From contig NZ_JBLWFS010000020.1 of the NCBI RefSeq assembly GCF_048323755.1, positions 16,213 through 80,212 on the forward strand: DNA of 64,000 bases, written 5' to 3'. The notes beneath the pieces were generated by a model. The model ran no database searches. It saw nothing but the letters and a program-made list of their open reading frames with translations, and was not told where the DNA came from. Position numbers and translations under genes: made by a program. This DNA comes from Alkalihalobacterium sp048323755 (GTDB lineage: Bacteria; Bacillota; Bacilli; Bacillales; Bacillaceae_F). Of this stretch, positions 26,566 to 35,932 are shown piece after piece (within the stretch, counting starts at the first letter, position 1; every line of letters starts with the position of its first letter).

Positions 26566-27118
26566 GATCCCCCTCGGTTTTCATACGTTTTTGAATAAAG
26601 TTTCTTACTCGAAAAGTTCGTTGCCTGACTGTATTTTCCTGAAGGTTAAGACGTTCTGAAATCTCTTTATAAGACAGATCATGGACATACCGTAGTAAAA
26701 AAATGACCCTTGAAACCTCTGGCAGATCACAGATGATCTTTTGTATTTTTTCTATCGTTAAACGATTCATGATCTCCGCTTCAATTGAAGAATACTCTTC
26801 ACTTAATTCAATCTCCTCTTTAAGCATTTCGTTACGCTTGCTAACGTTTTTTAAGTATTTTAATGCTTCATTTCTAGCAATCGTAACTAACCATGCCTCA
26901 AAACTAGCATTTTCTTTTTCTTCATAAGTAGATATGTATTTAAATGCACGGATAAATGTTTCTTGAACAATATCTTTGGCAATATTTTCGTCCGCACAAT
27001 ATCGATAAGCCGTACGATAAATACAAGGATAATATTGATTATAAATGACTTTTTGAGTCGATAAATCCATCGTATGATTTGCTTTTTTATTAAAAAAAGA
27101 TAAAATGAACTTTTTCAT
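26540..27118 (-). CDS. ECF-type RNA polymerase sigma factor
   Basis: A 192-residue sigma-70 family factor with region 2 (YNQYYPCIYRTAYRYCADENIAKDIVQETFIRAFKYISTY) and region 4 (LPEVSRVIFLLRYVHDLSYKEISERLNLQENTVRQRTFRVRNFI). Region 3 is absent, as in ECF sigma factors. The ATG at 27118 follows GGGAGA. It is translationally coupled to its anti-sigma factor. I cannot identify its target promoters in the window. Confidence 0.92.
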   Translation of the reverse strand: MKKFILSFFNKKANHTMDLSTQKVIYNQYYPCIYRTAYRYCADENIAKDIVQETFIRAFKYISTYEEKENASFEAWLVTIARNEALKYLKNVSKRNEMLKEEIELSEEYSSIEAEIMNRLTIEKIQKIICDLPEVSRVIFLLRYVHDLSYKEISERLNLQENTVRQRTFRVRNFIQKRMKTEGDHDEQSKMG

Positions 27119-27290
27119 AATTTCTCCCATCTTAGAAATCGTAACTCTATTTTCTACTAGCTATAACAATTGTACCAAATTATGTATTTATTGTTATGTA
27201 TTTTCATATTTTCTTAACTACTAACTATTCAAGTGTGATGATATTAAAATAAGTCTTTATTAAAGAGTCTATTAAAAAATCAAATCATGA

Positions 27291-27331
27291 TCGTACAAAA
27301 AAATTCTCGACCTAAAAAGGAAAATCGAGAA
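27291..27331 (-). terminator. Terminator of the K+ channel gene
   Basis: On the minus strand TTCTCGA pairs with TCGAGAA and is followed by TTTTTTTG. Confidence 0.75.
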
Positions 27332-27409
27332 CTTTTCGTATGATTTCTTTCTGAACATTTATAGAGCAAGCCTAGGGAGAAACGACTGAAGCGACATTCT
27401 AAGAACTCT

Positions 27410-28429
27410 TTAATCATCTAACAACGCCTCGTATGTTTCTTTGTTACAAATGATATATAACACCGCTTCGTCTGGAATTTCCTCTTGTAATCTTCTATTA
27501 ATATTGAGTTGATCCCGGTCAGCAATCAATGTTGCTCCTTTTGAAAGTAACTCCTGAAACGCATCATTATACGTCACCCAATGTTCCTTTTTCGTAACCT
27601 TATACAAATCTTCACCGTGCTGCCTACTGATTAACTGTGAATAAACTTTACTTACACCTTTATACATCGCTGATCGAACCGCTAAACTAGATATCGTTTC
27701 TTGCGATAATATAAACTCATCCACTCGTACATGCGAGAAGTTGGAAATATGTTTTTCCGTTAACACTTCAACTGTAGTATGTACATCTGGTGCTAATCGA
27801 TCAACAGTAATGGCAACTAAGAGCGTTTTCGCATCTTTTAAAGAACCGTCTTGAATCGTATCATCTGCAAACACAATAACCGCACGAGCTTTTTCGATAT
27901 TTGCTTTTTCATACGTTTCTTCCTCGGTCGGATCTCCTTGAATATAATGAATTCGGTTATTCGAAACATCGATTGGTGCTTGTGTAAGAGTATCAATAAT
28001 AATAACTTCTACCTGTTGATCCGAGTCGAGAATTTCTTTAACGGCAAAGTCCGTTTTCTTTCCCCAACCAATAATGATAACGTGGTTTTCTTTGATATAG
28101 CTCAACTTCCCTTCCTCCCTTTTCCTTCTGAAGATGGTGAATGAGTCAACAATTTTCCCAATCACAACCCCTAGCAATCCAATACCAAATAAATACATAA
28201 AGACAGCAAACATTTTGCCAGCCATTGTAACGGGAGAGTAATCTCCGTATCCAACCGTAGAAAAAGTCGTCATGACAAAATAAAACGTATTTAAAACACT
28301 TTCAAATGTATCCGGTTCCAACAGATACATAATAATGGTGCACATCATAATGAAAACCAGTGACGTAATAAATAACGTTAAATTCCTCATTTTTATTAAG
28401 CCAAGACTTATTTTTAGAAAAAAATGCAA
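27410..28429 (-). CDS. Two-TM potassium channel with RCK (TrkA-N) domain, YugO/MthK-like
   Basis: A 339-residue K+ channel. Two membrane segments flank a pore loop with the selectivity filter TVGYGD (about residues 58-63). A cytoplasmic RCK domain follows, beginning NHVIIIGWGKKTDFAVKEI. Such channels release or admit K+ under control of a ligand bound to the RCK gating ring; YugO in B. subtilis is the closest well-known type. The TTG start at 28429 is backed by AAGGGGGG six bases upstream. It lies 94 bp after the ATP-grasp/DUF350 operon, separated only by a weak hairpin, so partial co-transcription is likely. Confidence 0.9.
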   Translation of the reverse strand: MHFFLKISLGLIKMRNLTLFITSLVFIMMCTIIMYLLEPDTFESVLNTFYFVMTTFSTVGYGDYSPVTMAGKMFAVFMYLFGIGLLGVVIGKIVDSFTIFRRKREEGKLSYIKENHVIIIGWGKKTDFAVKEILDSDQQVEVIIIDTLTQAPIDVSNNRIHYIQGDPTEEETYEKANIEKARAVIVFADDTIQDGSLKDAKTLLVAITVDRLAPDVHTTVEVLTEKHISNFSHVRVDEFILSQETISSLAVRSAMYKGVSKVYSQLISRQHGEDLYKVTKKEHWVTYNDAFQELLSKGATLIADRDQLNINRRLQEEIPDEAVLYIICNKETYEALLDD

Positions 28430-28473
28430 CTAAATCCCCCCTTTCGTTTCCATAAAATAGATAAACCAATGAA

Positions 28474-28501
28474 AACGGGAAGCTAATCCTTCCCGTTAAT
28501 T
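28474..28501 (-). terminator. Weak terminator between ATP-grasp gene and K+ channel
   Basis: AACGGGAAG pairs with CTTCCCGTT over a 6-nt loop; on the minus strand it is followed by only TTTTC, so read-through into the channel gene is plausible. Confidence 0.55.
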
Positions 28502-28523
28502 GAATAAGATTTAGAAGTTCACA

Positions 28524-29768
28524 TCAAACAGTTGTGTATGGCACAAACATCGATAAGTTACCTGTTATTAACCCGCCAACTCTGAAGAACAACCCACTCG
28601 GTTCACCGTTCATAACATGAGAACCAATTAATAACTTTCCGGTATAAGGGCCATCCCACGTATCAATGGTTTGATCAGGCATCTGGAAATATTGCTGATA
28701 AACCGCTTGTTGATCTTGATAGTAGTCAACATCCTCATCGAGAATTCTCCCGTTCGAAACAACACGGATGCCTCCACCTTCTCGACCTAATACCGGTTTT
28801 TTAACAAAAGTATCCCTTAACGGATCAGCAGAAAAATACGTAGGTAAAAAGTATTTTTCAATTGCCGCCTGTTCCATTCTCGTATACCACTCTTCTTTTT
28901 TGGCGGTAATGAGTGCTAGTATCGCTTTTGATTGCATAAGTAGTGCAGCAGGCGGATTAATAACCTTCAATTTATTATTGATAATATGAACTAAAAATTG
29001 TTCACCAATTGGTTCACCCGTACCACTTTGCTCTTCTAAAAAGTATTCTAAGGGATATAGACGATATAAAAATTCAATCGATTCGCCATCAGGCGTTTTC
29101 ACACCCTCTTTATCTACTACAATCTGTTCAAGTGGAACATATTTCGCTTGCTGCGGAAACAATTCCATTAAATACTTCACAGTTTGTTTATCTTCATCGT
29201 GCCAATCCGCACACGTAAAATAGAGCGTGTCGCTACTACGAATATCATAATCTCGAATGATTTGCTCCCACGTACTTTTCACTTTTTGGTTGATGTGTGC
29301 GTTTGGGTTTTTACTCTTATGCTCATTACATAGAACTTCTTGTGCGATAGCTGACTCTACTATGCCTACGGGAGTATCTGTATTAGCTTCAATTATTTTT
29401 AACCCACTAGATGACGCAATAAAATCATATCTCGTAAAGTAAGAAAATTTTGTCTTGCCCAGCTTCTGAAACAAGTCCCACAGCATAATTGGCAAACCTA
29501 ACTCATGAATCGTATGTGGATTTTTTACAATTTGCTCGTACGTTTTCGAAAAGATATCATGGGCTGCTCGGGACGCATTTTCAATTTCGCGAACCATCAT
29601 TTCTGGAACAAGTAATAAAGAATCGCTCATATATTGATTGTCTTCATAATTTTCATATAAACTTGCCCATGTAAAGCCTTTTTCCGCTACTTTCTTTTCT
29701 ACCGCTTCCCAGGATTTTAAATACGTTTCCGGGTGAAACGGCTTTGTTAATGATTGGTATGGAAGCAT
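28524..29768 (-). CDS. Glutathionylspermidine synthase-like ATP-grasp protein (YgiC/YjfC family), copy 1
   Basis: A 414-residue protein of the GSP-synthetase family. Near residue 130 it has IIEANTDTPVG, and near residue 330 KKPVLGREGGGIRV, the ATP-grasp lysine and glycine-rich loop. The C-terminus has LIGSHVMNGEPSG-FFRVGG. Members form a peptide-like C-N bond using ATP; the true substrates of the YgiC group are not established. It is the last gene of a four-gene operon after DUF350 and a paralogue, only about 12 bp away. AAAGGAGG precedes the ATG. Confidence 0.87.
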   Translation of the reverse strand: MLPYQSLTKPFHPETYLKSWEAVEKKVAEKGFTWASLYENYEDNQYMSDSLLLVPEMMVREIENASRAAHDIFSKTYEQIVKNPHTIHELGLPIMLWDLFQKLGKTKFSYFTRYDFIASSSGLKIIEANTDTPVGIVESAIAQEVLCNEHKSKNPNAHINQKVKSTWEQIIRDYDIRSSDTLYFTCADWHDEDKQTVKYLMELFPQQAKYVPLEQIVVDKEGVKTPDGESIEFLYRLYPLEYFLEEQSGTGEPIGEQFLVHIINNKLKVINPPAALLMQSKAILALITAKKEEWYTRMEQAAIEKYFLPTYFSADPLRDTFVKKPVLGREGGGIRVVSNGRILDEDVDYYQDQQAVYQQYFQMPDQTIDTWDGPYTGKLLIGSHVMNGEPSGLFFRVGGLITGNLSMFVPYTTV

Positions 29769-29780
29769 TGAGGACCTCCT

Positions 29781-30197
29781 TTAATAACTAATAGCTGCAG
29801 CAACAATCATACCGACTAGAATAGAAACACCACCTAAGAAAAGACCAACAGCAACGTTTCCTTTTTCCACTTCTTTCGCCAAATTCGTATTTCGAGTAAA
29901 AACATACTCAATGACTATGTGAAGCACGATTTGCACAATAATAGCAATAATGGCCCAAATCGCTAAATCCACTAGATTGATCGAGCTCCGGATCGCCGAC
30001 TGAAGGACAACGACAAGCCCCGCCATCTTACCTAATAGTTTAAGAGAAACCGCTATATTCCCTTCTTTAATAAGTGCTCGTTCAGAGTATGGGGTAATTA
30101 ATTTAAAAATATAAGTACCAATCAAAAATAATACTAATGACGCTCCTAAGTAGATTAAAAAGTGATCAAAAGTTTGTAAATAATAGGTTAAATTCAT
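29781..30197 (-). CDS. DUF350 (YjfL-like) membrane protein
   Basis: A 138-residue protein with four membrane segments in two repeats, each ending in a conserved GNIAVSLKLLGK or GNVAVGLFLGG motif. This is the DUF350/YjfL family. It overlaps the upstream ATP-grasp gene by four bases and is followed closely by a second one. In Enterobacteria yjfL is linked with yjfC (a similar ATP-grasp protein) and yjfM (a YgiB-like lipoprotein), the same set as here, so the four gene products probably act together at the membrane. Its molecular function is unknown. Confidence 0.88.
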   Translation of the reverse strand: MNLTYYLQTFDHFLIYLGASLVLFLIGTYIFKLITPYSERALIKEGNIAVSLKLLGKMAGLVVVLQSAIRSSINLVDLAIWAIIAIIVQIVLHIVIEYVFTRNTNLAKEVEKGNVAVGLFLGGVSILVGMIVAAAISY

Positions 30198-31438
30198 TCA
30201 CTTTCTCCTTTCACACCACAAGGTAAAAAATATGATAAGTTATTTGTAATTTTATCGCCTGCTCGAAGGCCAAACGCACTGGGTTTTTCATTGATGATAA
30301 AACTACCGATTAATAAATGAGCGTTTTTAGCTCCCTCTTCTGTCTGGATCGTCGTTGCCGGAAGATCAACATATTTTTGGAACACTTTTACATATTGATC
30401 ATACGTTTTTTGTTTCGGAGCATAAATTGTATTACGTTTTTGTCGTACTTCTACCGTATCACCTTCACGTCCAAAGGCTGGTTTTGACACATAAGTCTCC
30501 CCAGTTTCGATAAAAGGATCTTCGTCTAAATAAGTAGGTAAAAAGTAGCTTTCAATAATAGCGTGTTCTTCTTCACTAAAAAATGGATGGCGTTGTTCAC
30601 ACATCCCCCAAATAACTGCCATGACGGCTTTGCTCTGCATCAAAAAAGCTGACACTGGATTTAACATCCCGACTTTTTTCTGCTCGACTAATTTCATAAA
30701 TTCAATACCAATCGGAAAATCGTCACTCGTCTTATCTTCTAATAGTGCTTCTAAAGGATATGTATGGCGATAGACGATATCAATTTTCTTTCCATTTGGA
30801 TCAAATACACCCTGTCCTTCTACTACTTGCAGATCTCCCAGGGGAATAAATGCAGTACCTTTAATTTGGGAAACAGCCATCAAATAGTTCATCGTTTCAC
30901 GGTCTTCAATGTCGTCTTCATGAGCTGTAAACACAACATACGGATGCCCTTTGACACCGATTGATTGTGCACAATGAAAGATACTATTTCGAATTGATTT
31001 TCCTAAATAAGCTTCCTCATTCTGATTGGGATTACTTACACCGAACCGTTCGCATACGAGCCCGTTCACTTCAAACAATTCACGAATAAAAGTAGGCGTA
31101 TCAGAATTAAATTCAATAAGCTTTAATCCTTCGTATGTTTTTACAAAATCAAAGCGACCAATCACTGTTTCATACGGAATTTGTCCGATCCGCAAAAAAG
31201 GTAACGCTTTTTTGGGAAACCCTAACTCTAATAAAGTCTCATCAGGTGCATTTTTTAAAAGTAGATTTAGTTTTTTATAGATTGAATACGCATCATTCGT
31301 TGCTCGCCTTACTTCATCCGCTTCAACTGGTGCAATGAAATGACAATCGTACAAAGCGTATTCCGTTCCATATAACCGATCCCAAAACATTGGAATTTGC
31401 TTGTAAAAGGCATTTCGTTCACTGTATTGTTTATCCAC
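30194..31438 (-). CDS. Glutathionylspermidine synthase-like ATP-grasp protein, copy 2
   Basis: A 414-residue paralogue of the downstream copy, with LIEFNSDTPTF near residue 130 and YVSKPAFGREGDTVEV near residue 325, then LIGSFIINEKPSAFGLRAGD. The GTG at 31438 overlaps the stop of the lipoprotein gene and gives an N-terminus of the expected length (MDKQYSERNAFYKQ); the frame is open five codons further. The two copies differ in the residues after GREG, so they may use different substrates or work as a pair. Confidence 0.85.
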   Translation of the reverse strand: MDKQYSERNAFYKQIPMFWDRLYGTEYALYDCHFIAPVEADEVRRATNDAYSIYKKLNLLLKNAPDETLLELGFPKKALPFLRIGQIPYETVIGRFDFVKTYEGLKLIEFNSDTPTFIRELFEVNGLVCERFGVSNPNQNEEAYLGKSIRNSIFHCAQSIGVKGHPYVVFTAHEDDIEDRETMNYLMAVSQIKGTAFIPLGDLQVVEGQGVFDPNGKKIDIVYRHTYPLEALLEDKTSDDFPIGIEFMKLVEQKKVGMLNPVSAFLMQSKAVMAVIWGMCEQRHPFFSEEEHAIIESYFLPTYLDEDPFIETGETYVSKPAFGREGDTVEVRQKRNTIYAPKQKTYDQYVKVFQKYVDLPATTIQTEEGAKNAHLLIGSFIINEKPSAFGLRAGDKITNNLSYFLPCGVKGESE

Positions 31439-31943
31439 CAAAACTACCACCACTACCCATACCAGATCTTGAATTCGTCACTTGCCCTGAATTTGTGCTC
31501 CGATTCGTTTGTTGACCTGTTGTTGTTTGATTGTTTTGATTAACCCTTTGTTGATTCGTTGTTGTTCCAGTTGGTTCCTGACGTCTTTGCGTATTATTTA
31601 CATTTGAATGATTTGAACTACTTCTTCCGATCGCTTGCCCAGCCATAAATGCTGCAATTGTCGGAAACCAACTTCCTCCTGAATAATAGTGCCCGTAATT
31701 CTCTGATCCCTCCTGAACACATTGATAGACTTCACCTTCAGCATCCCACGTCCAAGTATCACAATCTGCTTCATCTGGAGATGGCGGGGGCCCAGGATTT
31801 ACAGCCTGATTATGAGTATGAGACTGTTCTGGAACTGAAAATAATTCCTCTTGAGAATTTGTCGAACAGCCCGCTAAACCGAAAAGAGCGACACTTGTTC
31901 CAACAATGCCCTTAAGAAGTTTATCCGTTTTTGGTTTTTTCAT
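31431..31943 (-). CDS. YgiB-like (DUF1190-type) lipoprotein
   Basis: A 170-residue lipoprotein with lipobox LAGC (Cys26). The middle has the cysteine-containing segment DCDTWTWDAEGEVYQC and then GGSWFPTIAAFMAGQAIGRSSS, which mirrors the SFWMPLMAGYMMGR segment of E. coli YgiB. The last ~60 residues are Asn/Gln/Thr-rich low complexity ending in GSGGSFGG. GGGAGG precedes the ATG. It is the first gene of the operon with two YgiC-like ATP-grasp proteins, the same pairing as ygiB-ygiC. It may be the surface substrate or anchor of the system. Confidence 0.78.
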   Translation of the reverse strand: MKKPKTDKLLKGIVGTSVALFGLAGCSTNSQEELFSVPEQSHTHNQAVNPGPPPSPDEADCDTWTWDAEGEVYQCVQEGSENYGHYYSGGSWFPTIAAFMAGQAIGRSSSNHSNVNNTQRRQEPTGTTTNQQRVNQNNQTTTGQQTNRSTNSGQVTNSRSGMGSGGSFGG

Positions 31944-32245
31944 GATTTACACCTCCCGTACATAGTTACGAAACACTTTAAGAAAAGTTTCAAGACCATT
32001 AAATTTTACCAGTAGTACAACATTTGAGCAAAAATGGTTTTATAAATAAATCAGTTTTAGAAACCTTAATCAAAACTAGTGATATATATACTTTTTTTAA
32101 GTCATTTAATGCGGAAAATTGTAGAAAAGTTTTTTAAAATATTTTTATTTCTAATAGGATTTTAGTATTCATTTATCGAAATATTTATTAAATTTTTAAT
32201 TTTAGAGAAAAAGAAAAAATAGAATGTGGGGGGGCCTACGAAGAA
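31944..32245. other. AT-rich divergent intergenic region
   Basis: A 302-bp gap between the divergent lipoprotein operon and the Spo0E-like gene. It must hold both promoters. I see no repeat, RNA motif or ORF. Confidence 0.6.
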
Positions 32246-32401
32246 ATGCCTACAAGTCTAATGCAAACGATTGAGCTTAAACGAAATGAATTAGTAAATT
32301 ACGGAAAAAAATATGGATTATCCTCTGATATCACCATTAAAAGCAGTCAAGAACTCGATCAGCTATTAAACACATTGGAGAAAACCAAAAATTATCATTA
32401 A
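32246..32401 (+). CDS. Spo0E-family aspartyl-phosphate phosphatase-like small protein
   Basis: A 51-residue protein beginning MPTSLMQTIELKRNEL, too short for most gene finders. It has the Spo0E pattern: a first helix with IELKRNELVNYGKKYGL, then the signature SQELDQLL in the second helix. Spo0E proteins remove phosphate from Spo0A and delay sporulation. A GGGGGGG tract lies about 11 bases before the ATG at 32246; the ATG at 32261 is an alternative. A strong terminator follows six bases after the stop, supporting a separate transcript. Confidence 0.8.
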   Translation: MPTSLMQTIELKRNELVNYGKKYGLSSDITIKSSQELDQLLNTLEKTKNYH

Positions 32402-32406
32402 TACAG

Positions 32407-32445
32407 GCAACTCCCCTTCTTTAAAAAGGTGGAGTTGCTTTTTTA
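32407..32445 (+). terminator. Terminator of the Spo0E-like gene
   Basis: GCAACTCC pairs with GGAGTTGC and is followed by TTTTTTA. Confidence 0.85.
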
Positions 32446-32459
32446 TTATTTCGGGAAAG

Positions 32460-32969
32460 TTACAAGTGTTGTAATTCATCCTTCATCGTTTCTCCAGAAT
32501 AGGATTTTGGAAGCCTCAGCATAACAAAACGATTAAGGTCTCGATTGATGTCGTCAATGTTGATTTCCTTTCCTTCGTGTTCTCGGATTTCCATCCAGTA
32601 TTTAAAGACACTAATCATTTCATTTATCTGACTAATAATGGTTCGCTCACTCGTTTTCGTATAAGTAACCGACTGGAAATTTTTCATGTATTTATGTACG
32701 GTAAGTTCGTCAATCCCATCAGCTATCATATTACGCTTCATTTCTTCCATAACGATTTGATCAAGCTGCTTGAAATCACTAGCTTTTAAACCAAACAATA
32801 GAAAGTTATAACGAGAAACGTTGTTCATCACTAACACACATTTCTTTCTCTTGTAAAGAAACAGATGTGCATGCCATGAATATAGCGGTTCGTTGGTTAG
32901 GTCGGTTAAATCCGACATCGGAACCTTAAGAGTCTCTTGTAATTTTTTCGTACATTGGATGGTGAGCAA
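32460..32969 (-). CDS. DUF6933-like hypothetical protein
   Basis: A 169-residue soluble protein starting MLTIQCTKKLQETLK and containing YSWHAHLFLYKRKKCVLVMNNVSRYNFLLFGLKA, a pattern I associate with the DUF6933 family. The function of that family is unknown. The TTG at 32969 is chosen because GAGGTGA lies just upstream and the usual N-terminus (a short strand followed by CTKKL) begins there. The second half is helical and may bind nucleic acid or act as a dimer interface, which is a guess. Confidence 0.65.
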   Translation of the reverse strand: MLTIQCTKKLQETLKVPMSDLTDLTNEPLYSWHAHLFLYKRKKCVLVMNNVSRYNFLLFGLKASDFKQLDQIVMEEMKRNMIADGIDELTVHKYMKNFQSVTYTKTSERTIISQINEMISVFKYWMEIREHEGKEINIDDINRDLNRFVMLRLPKSYSGETMKDELQHL

Positions 32970-33023
32970 ATCTATCACCTCTGTTATTATTTGTGTCCTC
33001 ATTATAGCAAAGTTATTGAAAGG

Positions 33024-33060
33024 AAAAAACGATCCCCATAGATGAACTGTAAGGATCGTT
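33024..33060 (-). terminator. Terminator of vpr
   Basis: AACGATCC pairs with GGATCGTT across an 18-nt loop and, on the minus strand, is followed by TTTTTCC. Confidence 0.75.
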
Positions 33061-33073
33061 TTAGTTGAATAGT

Positions 33074-35470
33074 TTAGTTTTTAGTTACTAGATATGCTTT
33101 GTACTCCGTAACACCTGCTTTTTCCACGTAGACTCCTAGGACCCATTGACCCTTTGGTAGATTAATACCATTTTGCACTGTCCCATCCCAGTTGAATTCA
33201 TGAATTGGGGCTGAAGCGTTTTCAAATGAGCCAATTGTATCTACAAAACCACCAATTGTACCGTCAGCGTTGTATACATATATATCATACTCAATTACTT
33301 CCGCACCGCCTGGTAAGTAAGAGCCAACATAATAAGAACCGTCAGCCTCTTTACCCATGAAAGCTCCAGTTACACGAGGATAATCTGGCTCTTCGACAAA
33401 TAGAATGGTAGGAACCTTAATAGTTTTTGTGCCATCACTTACTTTAATTGTTCCTTCATAATAACCAGGCTTTAACTTAGACGTATCCACTTGAACGTTA
33501 AAGTTCACTTGTTGTCTTTTACCAGGTTGTACATTTAAATTGTTACTCGTCATTACTTTAATGCCGTCTGGGTTGCCAGTAAATTCAACTTCAAAGCTAT
33601 AACGCTTTCTTTCCTTTGATAGATTTTGAATTTCAAAGCTTTGACGCTCTACTTGTCTACCAGTGTCTTTCACGAATTTCCCGAAAGAGTGGCTTCCAGG
33701 AGCGACTAGAGTCTTAGTATTTATTGCATCTAGCACTCGGATGCTTCCTGCACCTTGTGAGTTGTGTGCATAACTTTTCCCTGTAGTTGGATCAATCATA
33801 TCTTCTGCAGTGTTCATTAACGCAGCTTTTACTTGATCAACACCCCATGTAGGATGTGCCTCTAAAATTAATGCCGCAGCACCTGCTACGTGTGGTGCCG
33901 ACATTGATGTTCCTTGTAATGCAGCATAACTCTCACCAGGGAACGTACTAACAATGTTTACTCCAGGGGCTGACACATCTGGCTTAATCATCCAAGTGGA
34001 TGTTACTGGACCACGAGATGAGAAGTTAGCCATTGTTTCTCCAACTTCACCGGCAGCTGCAATATCAAACAAAACTGTTACATCGTCCACTTTTGCTAAT
34101 AGGGCTTGTCCATCCGCTTGGTTTAGCATAATAGTCGGTACAGCCATTCCAGGAATTAATGGCATCGAGCCTGCCACATTATTATATAGCACAGCACCAA
34201 CCGCGCCTGCTTTTTTCGCTTCCGAAGCTTTATCTACGAAAGCAATATTAGCTCCACGACTAATTAAGGCTATCTTCCCTTCCAATTCTTTCCCATCAAA
34301 ATCCGCTGGAGCACCATAACCCACGTCTACTAACTCAAAGTCTTGACCGTTAAGTGCTAATAAGGCTTCTTCTGTAGGATAACCTTGTACTGCTGATGAA
34401 GTATAGCTCACACCGTCAGAAGATGTAGTTTTTGCAGTAAAAACTTTATAAGGTAATTGTGTTGCCCCTACAGAAATCGCATCACGAGAAGTTCCAGGAG
34501 AACCAACTGTCCAGTTGTCCGGACCGCTGTTTCCATTTGATGTTACAGCCACAACCCCTTCAGCCATCGCCCAGTCTAATGCGATCGAAGTTGCCCAGTC
34601 TGGGTTGTTTAAAGTATTACCTAATGATAGATTCATAATGTCAGCACCGTCTTTAACCGCTAATTCAATACCTGCAACAACGTCTTCTGTTGTACCACCG
34701 TCAGGACCTAATACACGGTAAGCTAAAAGATTTGCTTCAGGCGCAACTCCTTTAATTCCACCGTTAGCTGCAACTGTACCAGCTACATGTGTCCCATGAT
34801 ACTGCCCTGGACCTTCTTGCGGGTCATCATTATTATCTACAAAATCATAACCTTTATAGTCACCAAAGGCATGCGCTAAGTCTGGATGAGTGTAATCCAC
34901 ACCTGTATCAATAATTGCTACTGTAATACCTTTACCTGTAAAACCAGCGTCCCAAGCAAGATCAGATCCAATAAATGGAGCACTTTCCATCATGTGCGGA
35001 CTAAATGCTTCCGGGTCAATAGGAGTTGCTTCATCAATAGATGTTACATTAAACTCCACATTCGGATACACTGCCTTAACACCTGGTGTTGTTAATAATT
35101 GTGGGATTTCGTTTGCAGGAAGTTCTACTGAAAATCCTGAGAATACGTGGTCATACTCACGGTTAACTTCTGCGTTAGAAACCTTATTCTTGAGTTCAGA
35201 AATGACTTTTCCTCTTTCGGTCGCTAACTTTTGCTTGGTTTGTTTTTTTCCTTTATGTTTAGCTTCAACGATCGACTCTTCTTTTAGTTCAACGATGACC
35301 GTTGTAGGAGCTTTCGAAGCCATTTCAATATCGCCAAATATTTCAGCGATTTTTAGTTCCTTAGCTTGCTGCTTACTACTAGTGTTTGCTAAGGCACTCA
35401 TACTAAATGACGATAAAATGAGTGCTAATGTCAATAACCATAAGACAGATTTAGATATTCTCTTGTGCAT
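33074..35470 (-). CDS. vpr: Vpr-type extracellular subtilisin-like serine protease
   Basis: A 798-residue S8 protease. Signal peptide 1-29 (ALA-NT). An inhibitor_I9 propeptide follows (about 55-140). The catalytic triad is D188 (IIDTGVDYTHPD), H225 (HGTHVAGT) and S522 (GTSMSAPHVAG); N314 is the oxyanion-hole residue. A PA (protease-associated) domain is inserted at about 360-470. A fibronectin-like C-terminal region (about 590-798) ends the protein. Domain order and size match Vpr of Bacillus. It degrades extracellular protein. AGAGAGG lies about 12 bases before the ATG; a second SD-like tract occurs 51 bases upstream (separate entry). Confidence 0.93.
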   Translation of the reverse strand: MHKRISKSVLWLLTLALILSSFSMSALANTSSKQQAKELKIAEIFGDIEMASKAPTTVIVELKEESIVEAKHKGKKQTKQKLATERGKVISELKNKVSNAEVNREYDHVFSGFSVELPANEIPQLLTTPGVKAVYPNVEFNVTSIDEATPIDPEAFSPHMMESAPFIGSDLAWDAGFTGKGITVAIIDTGVDYTHPDLAHAFGDYKGYDFVDNNDDPQEGPGQYHGTHVAGTVAANGGIKGVAPEANLLAYRVLGPDGGTTEDVVAGIELAVKDGADIMNLSLGNTLNNPDWATSIALDWAMAEGVVAVTSNGNSGPDNWTVGSPGTSRDAISVGATQLPYKVFTAKTTSSDGVSYTSSAVQGYPTEEALLALNGQDFELVDVGYGAPADFDGKELEGKIALISRGANIAFVDKASEAKKAGAVGAVLYNNVAGSMPLIPGMAVPTIMLNQADGQALLAKVDDVTVLFDIAAAGEVGETMANFSSRGPVTSTWMIKPDVSAPGVNIVSTFPGESYAALQGTSMSAPHVAGAAALILEAHPTWGVDQVKAALMNTAEDMIDPTTGKSYAHNSQGAGSIRVLDAINTKTLVAPGSHSFGKFVKDTGRQVERQSFEIQNLSKERKRYSFEVEFTGNPDGIKVMTSNNLNVQPGKRQQVNFNVQVDTSKLKPGYYEGTIKVSDGTKTIKVPTILFVEEPDYPRVTGAFMGKEADGSYYVGSYLPGGAEVIEYDIYVYNADGTIGGFVDTIGSFENASAPIHEFNWDGTVQNGINLPKGQWVLGVYVEKAGVTEYKAYLVTKN

Positions 35471-35932
35471 TATTTGTAAACATCCTCTCTATTGTTATTT
35501 AAAGCCCAAAATTTCTATCCGACCTCCTCCCTACAAAAGAATATTACGAAAATTTCGAACATTTTAATAATTACTCTATAAAACTACCATTTCCCTTTCA
35601 TGCAAAGGTCCTCTTCTTTCGACGAAGTTCGTCGTAGGAATATTAGTATTTATTTACTATTGTTTTGATATTTTCAAACATTTTTATCATACTTTTTACA
35701 CTTTTACATACTTTTTTAGAATGACGAATTTAATTTACTGGGTAAAAAGTAATGTTTATTAAATAAGTAGAGCCATGTTCTTTTGAATACTCTCTCAGTT
35801 TATTAAGATACTGAAATGACCATAAATAAAAAATAATATAATTTTTCTAAATATTATTTACACTCCTTCAATACTTTAGTAAAATAACGTAATAAAATTA
35901 TATATACATAGTAATATAAGGAGATTAGACAC
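35471..35932. other. Divergent intergenic region between vpr and cstA-like gene
   Basis: A 462-bp AT-rich gap. On the minus strand GGGAGGAGGTC at 35521-35531 sits 51 bases before the vpr start with no ORF behind it. The remainder holds the promoters of both genes; I see no other structure. Confidence 0.55.
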
